This document shows, piece after piece, positions 1 through 11,225 of a stretch of DNA of 64,000 nt; positions within the stretch are counted from its first letter, which is position 1; each line of letters opens with the position of its first letter. Source of the DNA: Acanthornis magna (taxonomy: Eukaryota > Chordata > Aves > Passeriformes > Acanthizidae). Below the pieces are notes generated by a model. It did not search any database and was not told the origin of the DNA. It was given only the letters and a program-made list of their open reading frames with translations. The position numbers and the translations under genes were made by a program. The DNA is taken from the NCBI GenBank assembly GCA_036785705.1, contig JAWUZG010000173.1, positions 3,891,001-3,955,000 of the forward strand, in the 5' to 3' direction.

Positions 1-3000
1 TAATGGGCCTAGTTAAAAAAAAAAAAAAAGAACTATTTACAAGAAAATAATCAGAATATAACTTTGTTATGCATCTGTACTTGCCATGTTCACATGGCAC
101 TGGAAAGATTTTTTGCTACTGAATCTTTTCTATGCTTATACCTGTTGTTTTGCAGTCATCACTCAGAAAATATTACTATTATTTTGCATTTTTTGTATTT
201 TTGACCTCTTACACAGCCTTTATTCAGAACTGAAATGCACCACGCCTGTTCCACTACTATCATGTAAAATGCACTAGGAGAAAAACTCAAAACTTCGTAC
301 CTTGCCATTTAGACTTTGCCATTTTTGAAAGCCATGATGGTTAAATGTAGAGCTAGTGACAGATACTGTGCAAAAAGACGTAAATAGATAGGCAATATCC
401 TTGTCACTCACAGAACATGAGAAATGCCTCGTATGCCCAAATAAAAGCTTGCAATCTAGGCTCTGCAGGGATGAGGTTACATATGTGACATTTTGTCATT
501 TTGTTCCAAGATCAATGGATATCAAGTTTTACTCCTATATCTAAAAAAATCCCTCCTTTCTTAGTTAATTTAGTGGAACTCGTGCTTGAGACTGACAAGA
601 TATTATATTAAAAGAAGAGTCTATCCTCATTTTCTTCTCTTTCTTGAACAGAGTGTTAGGCCCCTCTCTGCCATTTCTCCTTTGCTTCATCCTCTGTACT
701 CCAGACTGATATATTTTTTTTTTCTTCTTTTCCCCACATCCTCTCAGCGCTCTTTTGTGTCCTGAGCTCTCTGTTTCCCCATTCTTTCTGTCCTTCCTTT
801 CCAGTCAATCTCTTATGAGCAGCTTTACTTTTCATTCTTGAAGAAGACAACAACACTTTTTTCTCAAATTTCCCTCTTCTGGTCTACCTGTGTTGTGTAA
901 TTCATGCTCTTCTAGAGCTCTTGTATTCTTCAAAGTAAGAGCTCCCAAGGGTTGAAGAAGTTCCAACAATAGCTTTTAATCCCCATTCCACTCTGAATTT
1001 AAGGACAAAATATACTGTTTAGGTTCTTAGGCCTTAAAATACAGAAAAATTCAATTCTCTTAAGGGTAGACAGAAGGACTGAAACCAAAAAAGAAATGTT
1101 CCTAAATATAATTAATATGTCAAATTTCATAGAAAAATAAGAAGTTAAAATCACAGTGCAGCTAGGTCTCCCTTTTTTCTATGAATGTTGCCATGTACAT
1201 AAAATCCATGTCGAGTCTGTGGGCAGCTCTCAGGAACATTTGATCTTGAAGTTGTCATTTCCACTGGCCTGCACTTTTAATGATGTTGTCCTTTTCTACC
1301 GGCTCATTTATTTCTGCAAAAACAATGCTCTATACTCCTTGTTCCTCTGCAGTCCTTCCTGCTTACTTATTCCTATGAAATAATTTCATTACTTTGAAAT
1401 AATAGTATCAGTGCAGAGACAAACAATAATAGGTCGCCACTGCGGCATAGCAAGCTCAATCTATGCCCTTCTCAAAATCTTTAACAAAATAGGACAGAAG
1501 AAAAACAGATGGCTTTGCAGCATGACCAGAAGGTGAACAAAGACAAGCCTTTTCAAAAGAGCTATGAGATTATTGTTTCTTTTCTCGCTAGGCCAATATT
1601 GATTATATGTTCCAATTTCATTCGGATATTGAATTTGTTTTCTTGGGCAAACAGCTGCAGTCTCTGCTCCCCATCCCTTAGCAAATATTATTTCAAACTT
1701 CCTTTGAACTCACATTGCACGAGTGTGACTCTGCTGCACTCATAACAGATTTTCCATCGTGTGATGCTGGTCTGGGATCATGCACCTGGTCCAAACACAA
1801 GTCAACACCCTGGTTTTACTGAAATAAGCCTCCCCTGTGTCTTCCTCACTGTGTTAAAAAGTCACACAGCGTTTCTGCTCCCATCTGCTCCACAGCACTG
1901 GTGGCCCACCATGGAAGACAGCTAGGTGGTTGTCACTGGATGAGAAAACATGCTGCCTTAAATTCTTCTCATGACAGTTGGAAATTTGAGTTTATGTTGT
2001 ACCTCAAACCAAAAGACAGTAGGGATTAAAATTAGCGGGCTAATGATTTTGTGTCCCCTCACTGGAGAATACTGGAGTTAAGCATTCTTCTTCAATCACA
2101 ACTTTAATCTGCTTTATTTATTTATTTTTTCTTAAATTATGAGTGTTTCAGAAATAAATGATGTATTTACACAGACCTTTTGAGCACCACTTCACTTGGC
2201 TTCCTTTAGTTAATAATCTCCAATCTATTCCCTGCGGTGTTTCATCAACTTTGTCCGACAAAGCAGCAGAGAGCAGGCATGGAACACAACGCGCATGGAG
2301 TCAGAACAGGTACAGTTGTAGGCAAATAATGTCACAGAACTGAAGAGATGTAACTCCATCCATTTCTATTTCCTTGAAGAAGACCATGGGAAGAAAGGTC
2401 CTAACCATCTGGAGTGTGGTAGTTTGAGCACTTTGGGATTTGGAGGTCAATAACAACCATGAAGCAGCTGGGAGATGACACTGAGGAGAAGTAACACCAC
2501 AATATTCTCAGGATTTCAGTCTCTTTTCTTAAAATTATAACAAATCTGACGCATCAGGAAGATCTCTTAATGTTTTGAAATGTTTAGCTTTCAGCCTCTG
2601 TTTAAAAATTATGATACAGGGGAAGAAACATGGCTTTGAACAGTTCTTCAAAACACGTCTTCAAAACATTTTACGCCAAAATGTCTAAAGAGGATGCTAA
2701 AATATTGTCAGAGCTTCATCCCTTCACCCAACTACTCCTTCCTTGCAGTTTCTCTGAAACAGTGTTGTCATAATGTAAAGACACATTTTGATTACAGTGG
2801 AATCAAATATTTTGCTCATGATTTCCAGGAACAATACTTCAGGAAGTTTTCCTAACCCAGTAAAATGAATAATCTTTTGAGGAAGGTGGATAAAAATTAA
2901 TCCAGATCCTGTACAAAGCTAATTCTGTGAAATACCAAGAGCATATCAGAAATACAATAAGGTAAAAACATATATTTTACAACCTATTTTACTGTCTATA

Positions 3001-4436
3001 AAAAGACTCAAACTTTAAGTGACCATCAAAAAGAATTCTTAGAAGGTCTACAGCGGAAACTAAGGTGCTAGTAGGCTGTACAACACAGGCTGAGAAATCA
3101 TGTATTTGAAAGGCTTTCAGTCACTAAAACACTGACAGAAATCTAGCATGCTTGCAAAAAGAAAAAAAAATTACTGTGGAAATAATTTGCCAGTACAAGC
3201 ATTTATAAATTACTTACAGATGTATAACGAAACTGCAAATCTTTGTCTCTCAGTGTGAAAGGGGACAGAATTAAAGTGATCTCTGTGTCCCATCACTCCC
3301 CCAGGATTTTTGTGTCTGTGGAAAAAGCATATGGAGGTGAGCAAAGCTTTCATATTCAGAGCCACCCACAGAATATGAGATTCATAAAATTTGACCGATA
3401 TAAAAATGGAGGAAATAACCATTACATTCTGATACATTACTGAAGACACGCAAACAGGGAACAGACCAACTAGGTTAAGTATTGGTATAAATTAAACAGA
3501 AAGCACATTTTCTCTAGCACTGGCCTTTCAAATTGAGAGTGATGGCACGATTAAATAATTGAACCATCTCACCTTGCACAGTCAGACAGAATTCCAATAA
3601 GAACAGTTATTCCAAAATGGATACGAAGGCAAATCAAGCTCTTCTCTAGCTAATACAGCAATCTGCAGCTTGACTTTTTTGCTGCCTTGTGTATGTAAGT
3701 GGGATGAGGATCAATGGGTTGTTTTTCTTCAATTTTGCAAATGTGTCAATTACTCCATTAGGGCTGATCCCTTCAGCAGTAATTTTCTTTGTGAAGAAAA
3801 GGTTTCGTGATTGCTCATGTCACATAGTGCTGCAATAACTTGCTCCTAAATATTCCTAAGAATTAATTCCCATGTTCTCTCAACACATAATTTAAAACCC
3901 AAGCATCATGTCTGTCATCTGGAAGGCTTTTGTTTTTTTTCCCTCAAGACCCTGTCATGAGCTCTGGGCATTGTACATGCTATGCAAGCAGCAGCAGTCA
4001 TGCCAGACAAAGCTGTTCTATCTCTGAGGTGGACACAACCCCACTGCGGCACAAACTTGTAAGGGCACTTGCACAGTCCTCTGAGCCTCAGCACAACTGA
4101 ATTCTCACCTCATAAAACTCACCACAGATGTTTTCTTCATAGTAAATACAGGTATATTTAGTTATTCCTTACAGCCTCATGGGAAAACTAATGAATCATT
4201 ATCCTTTTCTAACTCTCTGCCAACTTTTGTCCCCTTTAAGCTCATGAAAAACACTATCTGTGAACATCAAAGTTCTCTACATTAAGGAGATCTTCTGATC
4301 CTATTGCTGCAGCTCTTCCTCTGCATAAATCTTTCTATACTGTTGTTTTAATGACCACTGCATGAAGAAATATTGGTAACTCTTTTCCCTCTTCAATCTC
4401 TTTTTCAAGTTCTGCAGCTTGTTATTCACTCAGGGT
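1..4436. other. Unique AT-rich sequence, no gene recognised
   Basis: No CR1, LTR or coding exon is recognised in this stretch. The open frames are short (under 80 codons), lack family resemblance and occur on both strands at about the rate expected by chance. A run of 15 A lies at 15-29 and short A/T runs occur near 710-725 and 3160-3170. It most likely represents old intergenic or intronic sequence. Confidence 0.6.
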
Positions 4437-4615
4437 TTTTTTGTTTGATTGGTTGGTTTTATTGTTTTGGTCATTATGTGGTCTTTTTGGGGTGTTTTTT
4501 TAGTTTGTTTTGGTTTGGGGTTTTTTTTGGTTTTTTTTTTTTTTTTTAGTTGTTTGTTGTTGTTGCTGTTTGGTTTCTTTGGGAGGTTTTTGGGTTTTTT
4601 ATCTTTTTTGGAATT
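4437..4615. repeat. T/G-rich low-complexity tract
   Basis: The plus strand is almost entirely T and G, with interspersed GGTTTTT-like blocks and runs of up to 15 T. It produces spurious Phe/Gly/Trp/Leu-rich open frames on the plus strand. Its complement resembles the A/C-rich CCAAA-type tracts elsewhere in the window. Confidence 0.85.
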
Positions 4616-4913
4616 TTGTGTTCATGTTCTTTTTAATCAGACCATACAGAGCTCTTTCTCACCCTTTCCTCTCTCCTCATGGTCCAACAGTAGCCTGAAC
4701 TTGATCTTTCTGTGTTCCTGGTTAGCCCAAGCTCTTACCATCATCTTAGTATTCTTCATATTTCTATATCCATCTGCACCAAGCTCCGAGACTCAAGAGA
4801 ATTGAAATATTTGTAAATTAATTGTCAAAGAGAAGTAGCCAACGTTACTTGGTGGATTATTATTTTTTTTTTAAATTTCAACATGTAGGGAGGATGGAAG
4901 GTGCATTTTAGAC

Positions 4914-5264
4914 CAGAAAAGGAGGCTCAGGAGGGACCTTATTGCTCTCTGAAAGGAGGTTGCAGACAGGTGTGGGTCGGTCTGTTCTGGGTAACAAATG
5001 ACACAAGAAGAGGAAACAGCCTCAGGTTGTGGCAGGGGAGGATTAGGCTGGCAAAATTAGCAAAATTTCTTCCGTGAAAGGGTGGTCAGGCATTGGAACA
5101 GGTTGCCTGAGGAAGTGGTGAAATCACTGCCCCTGTAAGTGTTCAAAAGCCATGAGTTTGTGGCACTTGGGGACATTTCGTGGTGAATATGGCAGTGTTG
5201 GGCTGATGGCTGGACCTGATGATCTTAGAGGGCCTTTCTGACCTCAAAGATCCTGTGATCCTAT
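4914..5264 (+). mobile_element. CR1 LINE 3' fragment, CR1-Y-like
   Basis: The segment reads as the end of CR1 ORF2 plus the short 3' UTR. It runs from the 'aggctcaggagggacctt' block, through the region encoding the Thr-Glu-Arg / Trp-Asn-Arg-Leu-Pro tail, to 'gatcctgtgatcctat' at the 3' end. The phrase coding for the conserved Tyr-Asn-Tyr-Leu stretch before 'gaaaggaggttg' is missing, so there is a small internal deletion. It is 5'-truncated and inactive. The subfamily is assigned from memory of the CR1-Y consensus. Confidence 0.9.
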
Positions 5265-6987
5265 AAGGACAACCAGAACTACTTTCTTTAAACCACTTAT
5301 AAATATCGCCAAGATGAGTACCCTGAAAAAGTAAAACACCATGGATTTTTTTCCTTTCTTCCTTGTTTCCCATGATTCCAGTCTGAAATTATATCTTCAC
5401 TCAGTGTTCAGCAGTCGCCCCCTGAGAAGAGGTGAGGGCCTCAAGCTCACACCTTTCCAATTAGATTGGAGATTATACGACTGGAATCAATCCTACAAGA
5501 ACAGAGGGATGGGGCGAGGTAACCTTCCTGTTCTCTCTTCTCCCTAAGCGTTTAGGACTTTGGGATGCACTGTGCATTCCTCCTCTCTTTGTGACGCCTA
5601 TGACAGCTCCCTGGGGACACAGCTGTCACCGTGCCAGCACTGCAAGCAGGAGTGGCTCCTGCTTGGGGAGTGCTTCGGCAACAAATCGGCAGGAACAAAA
5701 ATTGAGTTTATTGGAGCAGTGGACTAACACGGCAAATATACACCTAGCTCTAAAGGAAAGGTATCTAAACTCCACAAAGGTGTTCGTACTTGACACTGAA
5801 ATTGCCCAGGCGACCACTGATGCATCATGGCCTTCTCTTCACAAAAGCCAATTATTTCCAAGGTTTGGCACAAAGCAGTGAATAAGCTTTTGACATTTTG
5901 ATCAGAATTATTGTTAAACAGAGAATTCTTTACGCTTTTGTGTCATCTCCTGTAAGCACAGACCACTCATTTGTGTCGAGCAGTGACGGTGAATAGCCTA
6001 CAAAAAGAAAATGTGCATAGCAAGGGCTGCTCTTTACCTTACAGTTCACTTACGGATCTGTTCAGGGTTAAGAAGAAAGGAATAAGAAGGGGCCTGAGAT
6101 CAAGAATTATGTTCTTTCCCTCTGTCAGCTAGTCAGCTGGTGTGGGAATAAATCCGCAGCTGTGGGCATTTAGAGAAGTAGCAGGTTTTGACAACCTATA
6201 TCTTAGTTTCTGAAGCTCCATTTATGTTGCACCAGAGAGCAGTTCAACTCAGCAGGCAAATTAAAGGTTTTCCCTCTTCTTGCACCAGGTGGTCATCTGA
6301 AACCTAACTACTAGCCCCATGTGATTGTAGACATTGAGGACATCTGGCAAATTAGGCCTTAGGGCTGCTTTTGAAACAGTGTGGGTGTAATCTTATTCCA
6401 TAAAACTATTAAGACAACAAAAGCAGTTCCCTATAGAGGAGAATTACTGTCAGGGTATCTATAGAAATTATTCTTAGAGTCTGAACTCCAAGTGAGTAAT
6501 TAAGTACAGCTTGTTTTATGAAAGAGTAAAAAGCACATTTTATTTTTCAAAATCCTTTGAATTTAACACTCAGAAGCTAATGAATTCACAAACTACCTAT
6601 TGTTCTCAAAGACTGGCTCTAATCTGCATGAGACTTATTTCAAGATTAAGACACCTAAATGAAGACGTTCACAGGTCGATGGGGATCTGCTTGTATATTC
6701 AGTGGAGATTGAACCATTCACCAAACCAGTGATGGTGTCAGGCTTTAGTTATCTACATGCAGGTCTCCAGGGACACAAAACATTTGTGGAGGATGGCATC
6801 TGCTATGGGGGACCATTTTTGAAAACCAGTTAGACAGCACCTGCGGACCTCTCATAAAGTTCTGGATATCTGTGTGTGAACAACTGAGCTCTAAACCACC
6901 ACTGATAGTAGCAGGAAGTACATCTGGACACCTCTGTGGGCATTGGGATTTTTTCTGGAGCTGATTCTCGTGCTATTTGGCTCAACC
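5265..6987. other. Unique sequence, no gene recognised
   Basis: No recognised repeat lies between the two plus-sense CR1 copies. A 96-codon open frame at 5591-5881 starts in a moderately GC-rich patch with a few CpGs. It resembles no family known to me and is matched by a 63-codon open frame on the other strand, so it is not called as a gene. Confidence 0.5.
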
Positions 6988-7697
6988 CTGGTGTCAGTCC
7001 AGGCTGGGGGATGAGCAGAATGCCAGGAGTACTTGGGGGTGGTGGTGGGTGAGAGGCTGGATATGCCCTGGCTATGACACTCACAGCCCAGAGAGCCAAA
7101 CGTGTCCTGGGCTGCATTCAGAGCCCTGTGGGCAGCAGGGGAGGGAGGGGATTCTGCCCCTCCGCTCTGCTCTGGTGAGACCCCACCTGCAGTGCTGCAT
7201 CAGCTCTGGGGTCCCTGCATGGGAGGGACATGGAGCTCTTGGAGAGAAGCCAGAGGAGGCCACCAACATGATCAGAGGGAAGGAGAACCTCTCCCACGTG
7301 GAAAGTCTGAGAGAATTGGGATTGTTCAGCCTGGAAAAGAGAAGGCTTTGTGATGCCCTACTTGCGGCCTTTCAGTGCCTGAAGGGAGCCTACCAGGAAG
7401 ATGGAGAGGGATGTTTTACAAGAGTGGGGTGACAAAACAAGGGGGAATGGCTCCAGACTGTAAGAGGGCAGGGTTAGATTAGATATTAAGGAACAAAAAA
7501 CTGGCGATGAGGGTGGTGAAGGACAGCAACAGGCTATCCGGAGAAACTGCGGCCGCCCCATCCCTGGAAGTGTTCCAGGCCAGGTTGGATGGGGCTTTGA
7601 GCAACCTGGTCTAGTGAAAGGTGTCACTTTCCCTGGCAGGGGAATTGGAATTAGATGTTCTTTAAGGTCCCTTCCAACCCAAATCATTCCATGATTA
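6988..7697 (+). mobile_element. CR1 LINE 3' fragment with RT C-terminal remnant
   Basis: About 710 bp of CR1, 5'-truncated within the reverse-transcriptase C-terminal region and running to the 3' end ('cccaaatcattccatgatt'). The plus frame 6977-7432 still reads part of the post-palm domain. It shows a His-Leu-Gln-Cys-Cys equivalent of the usual His-Leu-Glu-Tyr-Cys box, then Leu-Arg-Glu-Leu-Gly-Leu-Phe-Ser-Leu-Glu-Lys-Arg-Arg-Leu, before a stop. The catalytic palm is not present. It is a dead copy. Confidence 0.93.
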
Positions 7698-9234
7698 TTT
7701 GAATCTAGGAAGTAAGAAAACAGTTAATATCACAGTTAAAACTGAGATTAGTTCCCAAGTCAAGAGGGTGTCTCCAGAAATATAAAATCCCCAGTAATTT
7801 AGTTTTTATGGCTATATCTGTGCTCTTTTAGGAGCACACAGCTCAAGTATGGTGAGATTGGACGAAAAACCTCAGAGCTAGCTGGCTCAAGCTCGTTGCA
7901 CCAATATTGACAGCAGAGGCAGAGCAAGAGCAGGAGCTGACCTTCACCTTTTTCTTCTGCCTTTCTACTCTCTCTCTACAGTGCAGAACATGAGCAAACC
8001 TTAGGTAGCTCAGACTATCTGAGCATTCATGAGCAATCAGGACCAAGCCCAAGAAAACACAGAAGTTTGGTGTCACCACTGCTTTTCAGTTCCTCATCCA
8101 CAAAGAAGAGATTCTGAGGGTTTTTACTTTCAACACTAATATTTTTGAGTCTGTCTCAGCTATGCATTATGTTTTTGTGCAACCAGTGAGAAGAGCTCTT
8201 TTGTAAGCCTTCCTTCCCATTCCACAGATGAGTCAGGCACAAAAATGCTCCTGGCTCCACTGCGAGCTGTTTTTGTGCTTTGAGCAGTATCATTAAATCC
8301 CATATTTCCCCCTCGGTTTAGGACTTAGCTGATTCCTCCATGGTGACTGCTGCCTCTTCTCAGGCCAAAGAGCAAACAGCCAGACCCAGCAGATGTGTCC
8401 AAACAACTGGAACTCCCTTCTTATTTACACATGACCTTCCCTTTAAACAGATCTTTTTGCTCATTGTCTCTTCTGATTCACTTTTGCCAGCTGACCACAT
8501 GGAGCTGAAGGTAACATTTAATTTCAAAGGGCAGATGTCTTTGTGTGCCAGTTTATTCAAAGGTCTGTGTCTCTACCACATGCAACAGAATGAAACACAA
8601 ACATATTTCAAGCTGGTTTTTATTTTTATGTGTGTCTGCAGAAAGAGCACCTGCCCTCTGCATGGTTGTAATACAATAAATAAATAATAGAATCCAGAGA
8701 TGGGAAGAGAAGTGAAAAGCTTATTCAAATTGCGGGCTAGTTATAGGAAAAGAGCTCTAAATCACATTTCTTAAAATTAGGAAAGAGTGGTGTGATGGCC
8801 CAGTATTCTCACACTTACCTGGATCTCAGCTAGTTAGTCATGCCTCAGTTATTGGATTCCACTCAGTGCCTAACCAGGTCCTAAGCTGTATCTCCCAGTC
8901 AGTGTTGGGACACCAGATACTTAAAGAGGACACAGCTGGTTAATCATGCCTTCCAGCTGTATCTAAAATCACAGAAGGTGTTATCTATTAGCTTGTATTA
9001 GCACATCAATGAACTGGCAGTTGTTCTTTGAAGCGTTCTGCAGACATCAGAAAGAGCTATCAGCACTTTAATAGGCTAATGGAAGCTGACTCTCTTTCCT
9101 CCCTAAACACGAAGAACCAGAGTAGCATTTTTACTCTTAGTAGCTTATACACAAAACAGAAATGAAATAACTGGGCACATCAATTTGCCTGCACTCTTCT
9201 TAACACACAGCAATGATATCCTGTATTGAAAAAA
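7698..9234. other. Unique sequence, no gene recognised
   Basis: This is ordinary AT-rich sequence between two CR1 copies of opposite sense. The frame 8340-8687 (115 codons) has no recognisable domain and overlaps an antisense open frame. Nothing else is supported. Confidence 0.5.
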
Positions 9235-9262
9235 ATTAAAAAAAAAAAAACCAAACCCAAAG
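9235..9262. repeat. Short A-rich run
   Basis: A near-pure A tract is followed by 'ccaaaccca'. It lies about 50 bp outside the 3' end of the minus-sense CR1 at 9316 and may be an older tail or an unrelated A/C tract. Confidence 0.7.
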
Positions 9263-9315
9263 CTGTGCTTTCATTCTTTTTTTCATCTGGATTAACTTTA
9301 AAAGTATTCCAAACA

Positions 9316-11225
9316 AGGGTTTGGGTTGGAAGAGACCTTAAAGCTCATCTCATTCCAACCCTGTGCAGGGACAGGGACACCTTCCACTATCCCAGGTTGC
9401 TCTACGCCCCTGGAACACTTCCAGGGATGGAGCAGCCACAGTTTCTCTGGCAACGTGTGCCAGGGCCTCACCACCCTCACAGTAAAGGGTTTCTTCCTTA
9501 TATCCAACCTAAATTGCTCTCTTTTAGTAATAAACACATCACTGCTTGTTCTCTTGCTACAGGCCCTGTTAAAATGTTTGTTCCTATCTTTCTTATCAGC
9601 CCCATTTAGGCACTGGAAGGGGATTTAAGGCCATCCCTGGACTCTTCTCCAGGATGAACACCGCAGCTCTCTCAGCCTGTGCCCAGAGCAGAGGGGCTCC
9701 AGCTCTCACAGCATTTTGTGGCCTCCTCTGGACTCTCCCCAACAGGTCCACATCCTGTTTATGTTGGGGACCCCAGAGCTGATGCAGCACTGCAGGAGGA
9801 GTCCCACCAGAGTGGGGTGGAGGCGAGGGATTGCCTCCCTTGAGCTGCTGCCCTCGGTGCTTCAGATGCAGCCCAGGACACATCTGGGGCTCTCTGGGCT
9901 GCCAGTGCACATGGCTGGGTCCTGTGGAGCTTCTCATCAACCAACACCAGCAAGTCCCTCTCCCCAGGGCTGCTGTCCATCCTTTCTCTGCCCAGCCTTT
10001 CCTTGGGATTGGGATGGCCCTGACCCACTGCAGGACCTGGCACTTGGCCTTGTTGAACTTCATGAGGTTCACACAGTCCCTCCGGATCCATCCCTTCCCT
10101 GCAGTGTGTGACTGCACCACACAGCTCAGTGTGTCACCAAACTTTCTGAGCTCCCTTGATCCCACTGCCCACGTCCCTGACAAAGGTCAGCACTGACCCC
10201 TGGTCCCAGTACTGACCCCTGGGCAGCACCACTGGGCACTGGTCACCGCTTGAACCACAACTTGGACACTTGAACAAAGACAGTCATTGACCACAATGCT
10301 TTGAGTGTGGCCGTCCAGCCAATTCCTTATCGACTGACATGGATCCATCAAATCTATGTCTCTCCAGTTTGGAGACAAGCATATTGTGCAGGACAGTACC
10401 ACATGGTCTGCACAAACCCAGTCAGATGACGCCAGTTGCTCCTCCCTGATCCACCACTGCTGTAACCCCATCACAGAAGGCCTCCAAACTGGTCAGGCAC
10501 AATTTGCCTTTAGTAGAATACATTGTCTATCACCAATTGCCTCCTTATTTCCCTTGTGACTTAATACAGTTTTACAGGATAATCTGCTCCATGATATTGC
10601 CTGGCACTGAGGTGGGACTGCAATTCTCAGGGTATTTCTTATTTCTCTTTTTAAAAATGGTTCCCCTTCTCCAATCAATGTGGACTTCATTCGAGTGCCA
10701 CAGCTTCTCAAGTGTGATCGACAGTGGCTTAGCCATTTCTTTCTCCATTTCTCTCAGGTTCAGCAGCTGTATCTCATCAGGTCCCATGGACCTTCAGCTT
10801 CCTCAGTTGGTCTCAAACCCAATCTTTGACAGTTCTTCATTCCCTCAGTCCCTGCCTTTGTCTTCCACAACTTGGGCAGTGTGGCTGGAGCACTTCACAA
10901 GAAATGAGACCTCCTATTTCCTTCTGAAGAGGGAGCACATTTTCCCTCATCTCCCTCTAATCACCAGTGTACCTATAGAGTCTTTCTGAGTTGCCCTTGA
11001 TGCCCCTGGTCAGATTTAATTCTTCAAGGACTTTATCTTTCCCAGCCTGATCCCTGGCTGCTCAGACAATCTCTCTGTATTCCTCCCAGGCTACCTGTCC
11101 CTGCTTCCACCCTCTGTAGGCTTTGGTTTTTGTGTCTGAGCTTGTCCATGAGCTCCTTGCTCATCCACACAGGGTTCCTGGCATTTTCGCCTGATTTCCT
11201 CTTTGATATTCCCAACTAAAACATC
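9316..11225 (-). mobile_element. CR1 LINE, longest copy, with decayed reverse transcriptase
   Basis: About 1.9 kb of CR1 in minus sense, with its 3' end at 9316 ('tttgggttggaagagacc' on the plus strand) and its 5' truncation near 11225. Read on the minus strand, broken frames cover successive parts of ORF2. 11215-11033 covers the linker before the RT and includes a Trp-Met-Ser-Lys-Glu-Leu box. 10787-10572 covers the RT fingers, starting Met-Gly-Pro-Asp-Glu. 10474-10187 covers the Ile-Arg-Asn-Trp-Leu-Asp-Gly box. 10183-9596 runs from the catalytic site to the C-terminal Trp-Gly-Pro-Gln box. The active-site Phe-Ala-Asp-Asp expected at about 10133-10141 reads Phe-Gly-Asp, so one catalytic Asp is lost. 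Frameshifts and stops separate the frames. CR1 encodes an endonuclease/RT for target-primed retrotransposition; this copy cannot do so. Confidence 0.95.
10133..10141 (-). pseudogene. Broken RT catalytic motif of the CR1 copy
   Basis: The minus strand reads Phe-Gly-Asp followed by Thr where CR1 reverse transcriptases have Phe-Ala-Asp-Asp followed by Thr. A net loss of three bases removed one of the paired metal-binding aspartates. The neighbouring residues still align, including the Cys-Val-Val equivalent of Cys-Gly-Ala. The CR1 motif is recalled from the family; the loss is read directly. Confidence 0.75.

Noticed and set aside
9596..10196. Open frames of 110-195 codons on both strands
   Set aside because: They are the RT remnant of CR1 (minus) and its antisense shadows (plus), not host genes.
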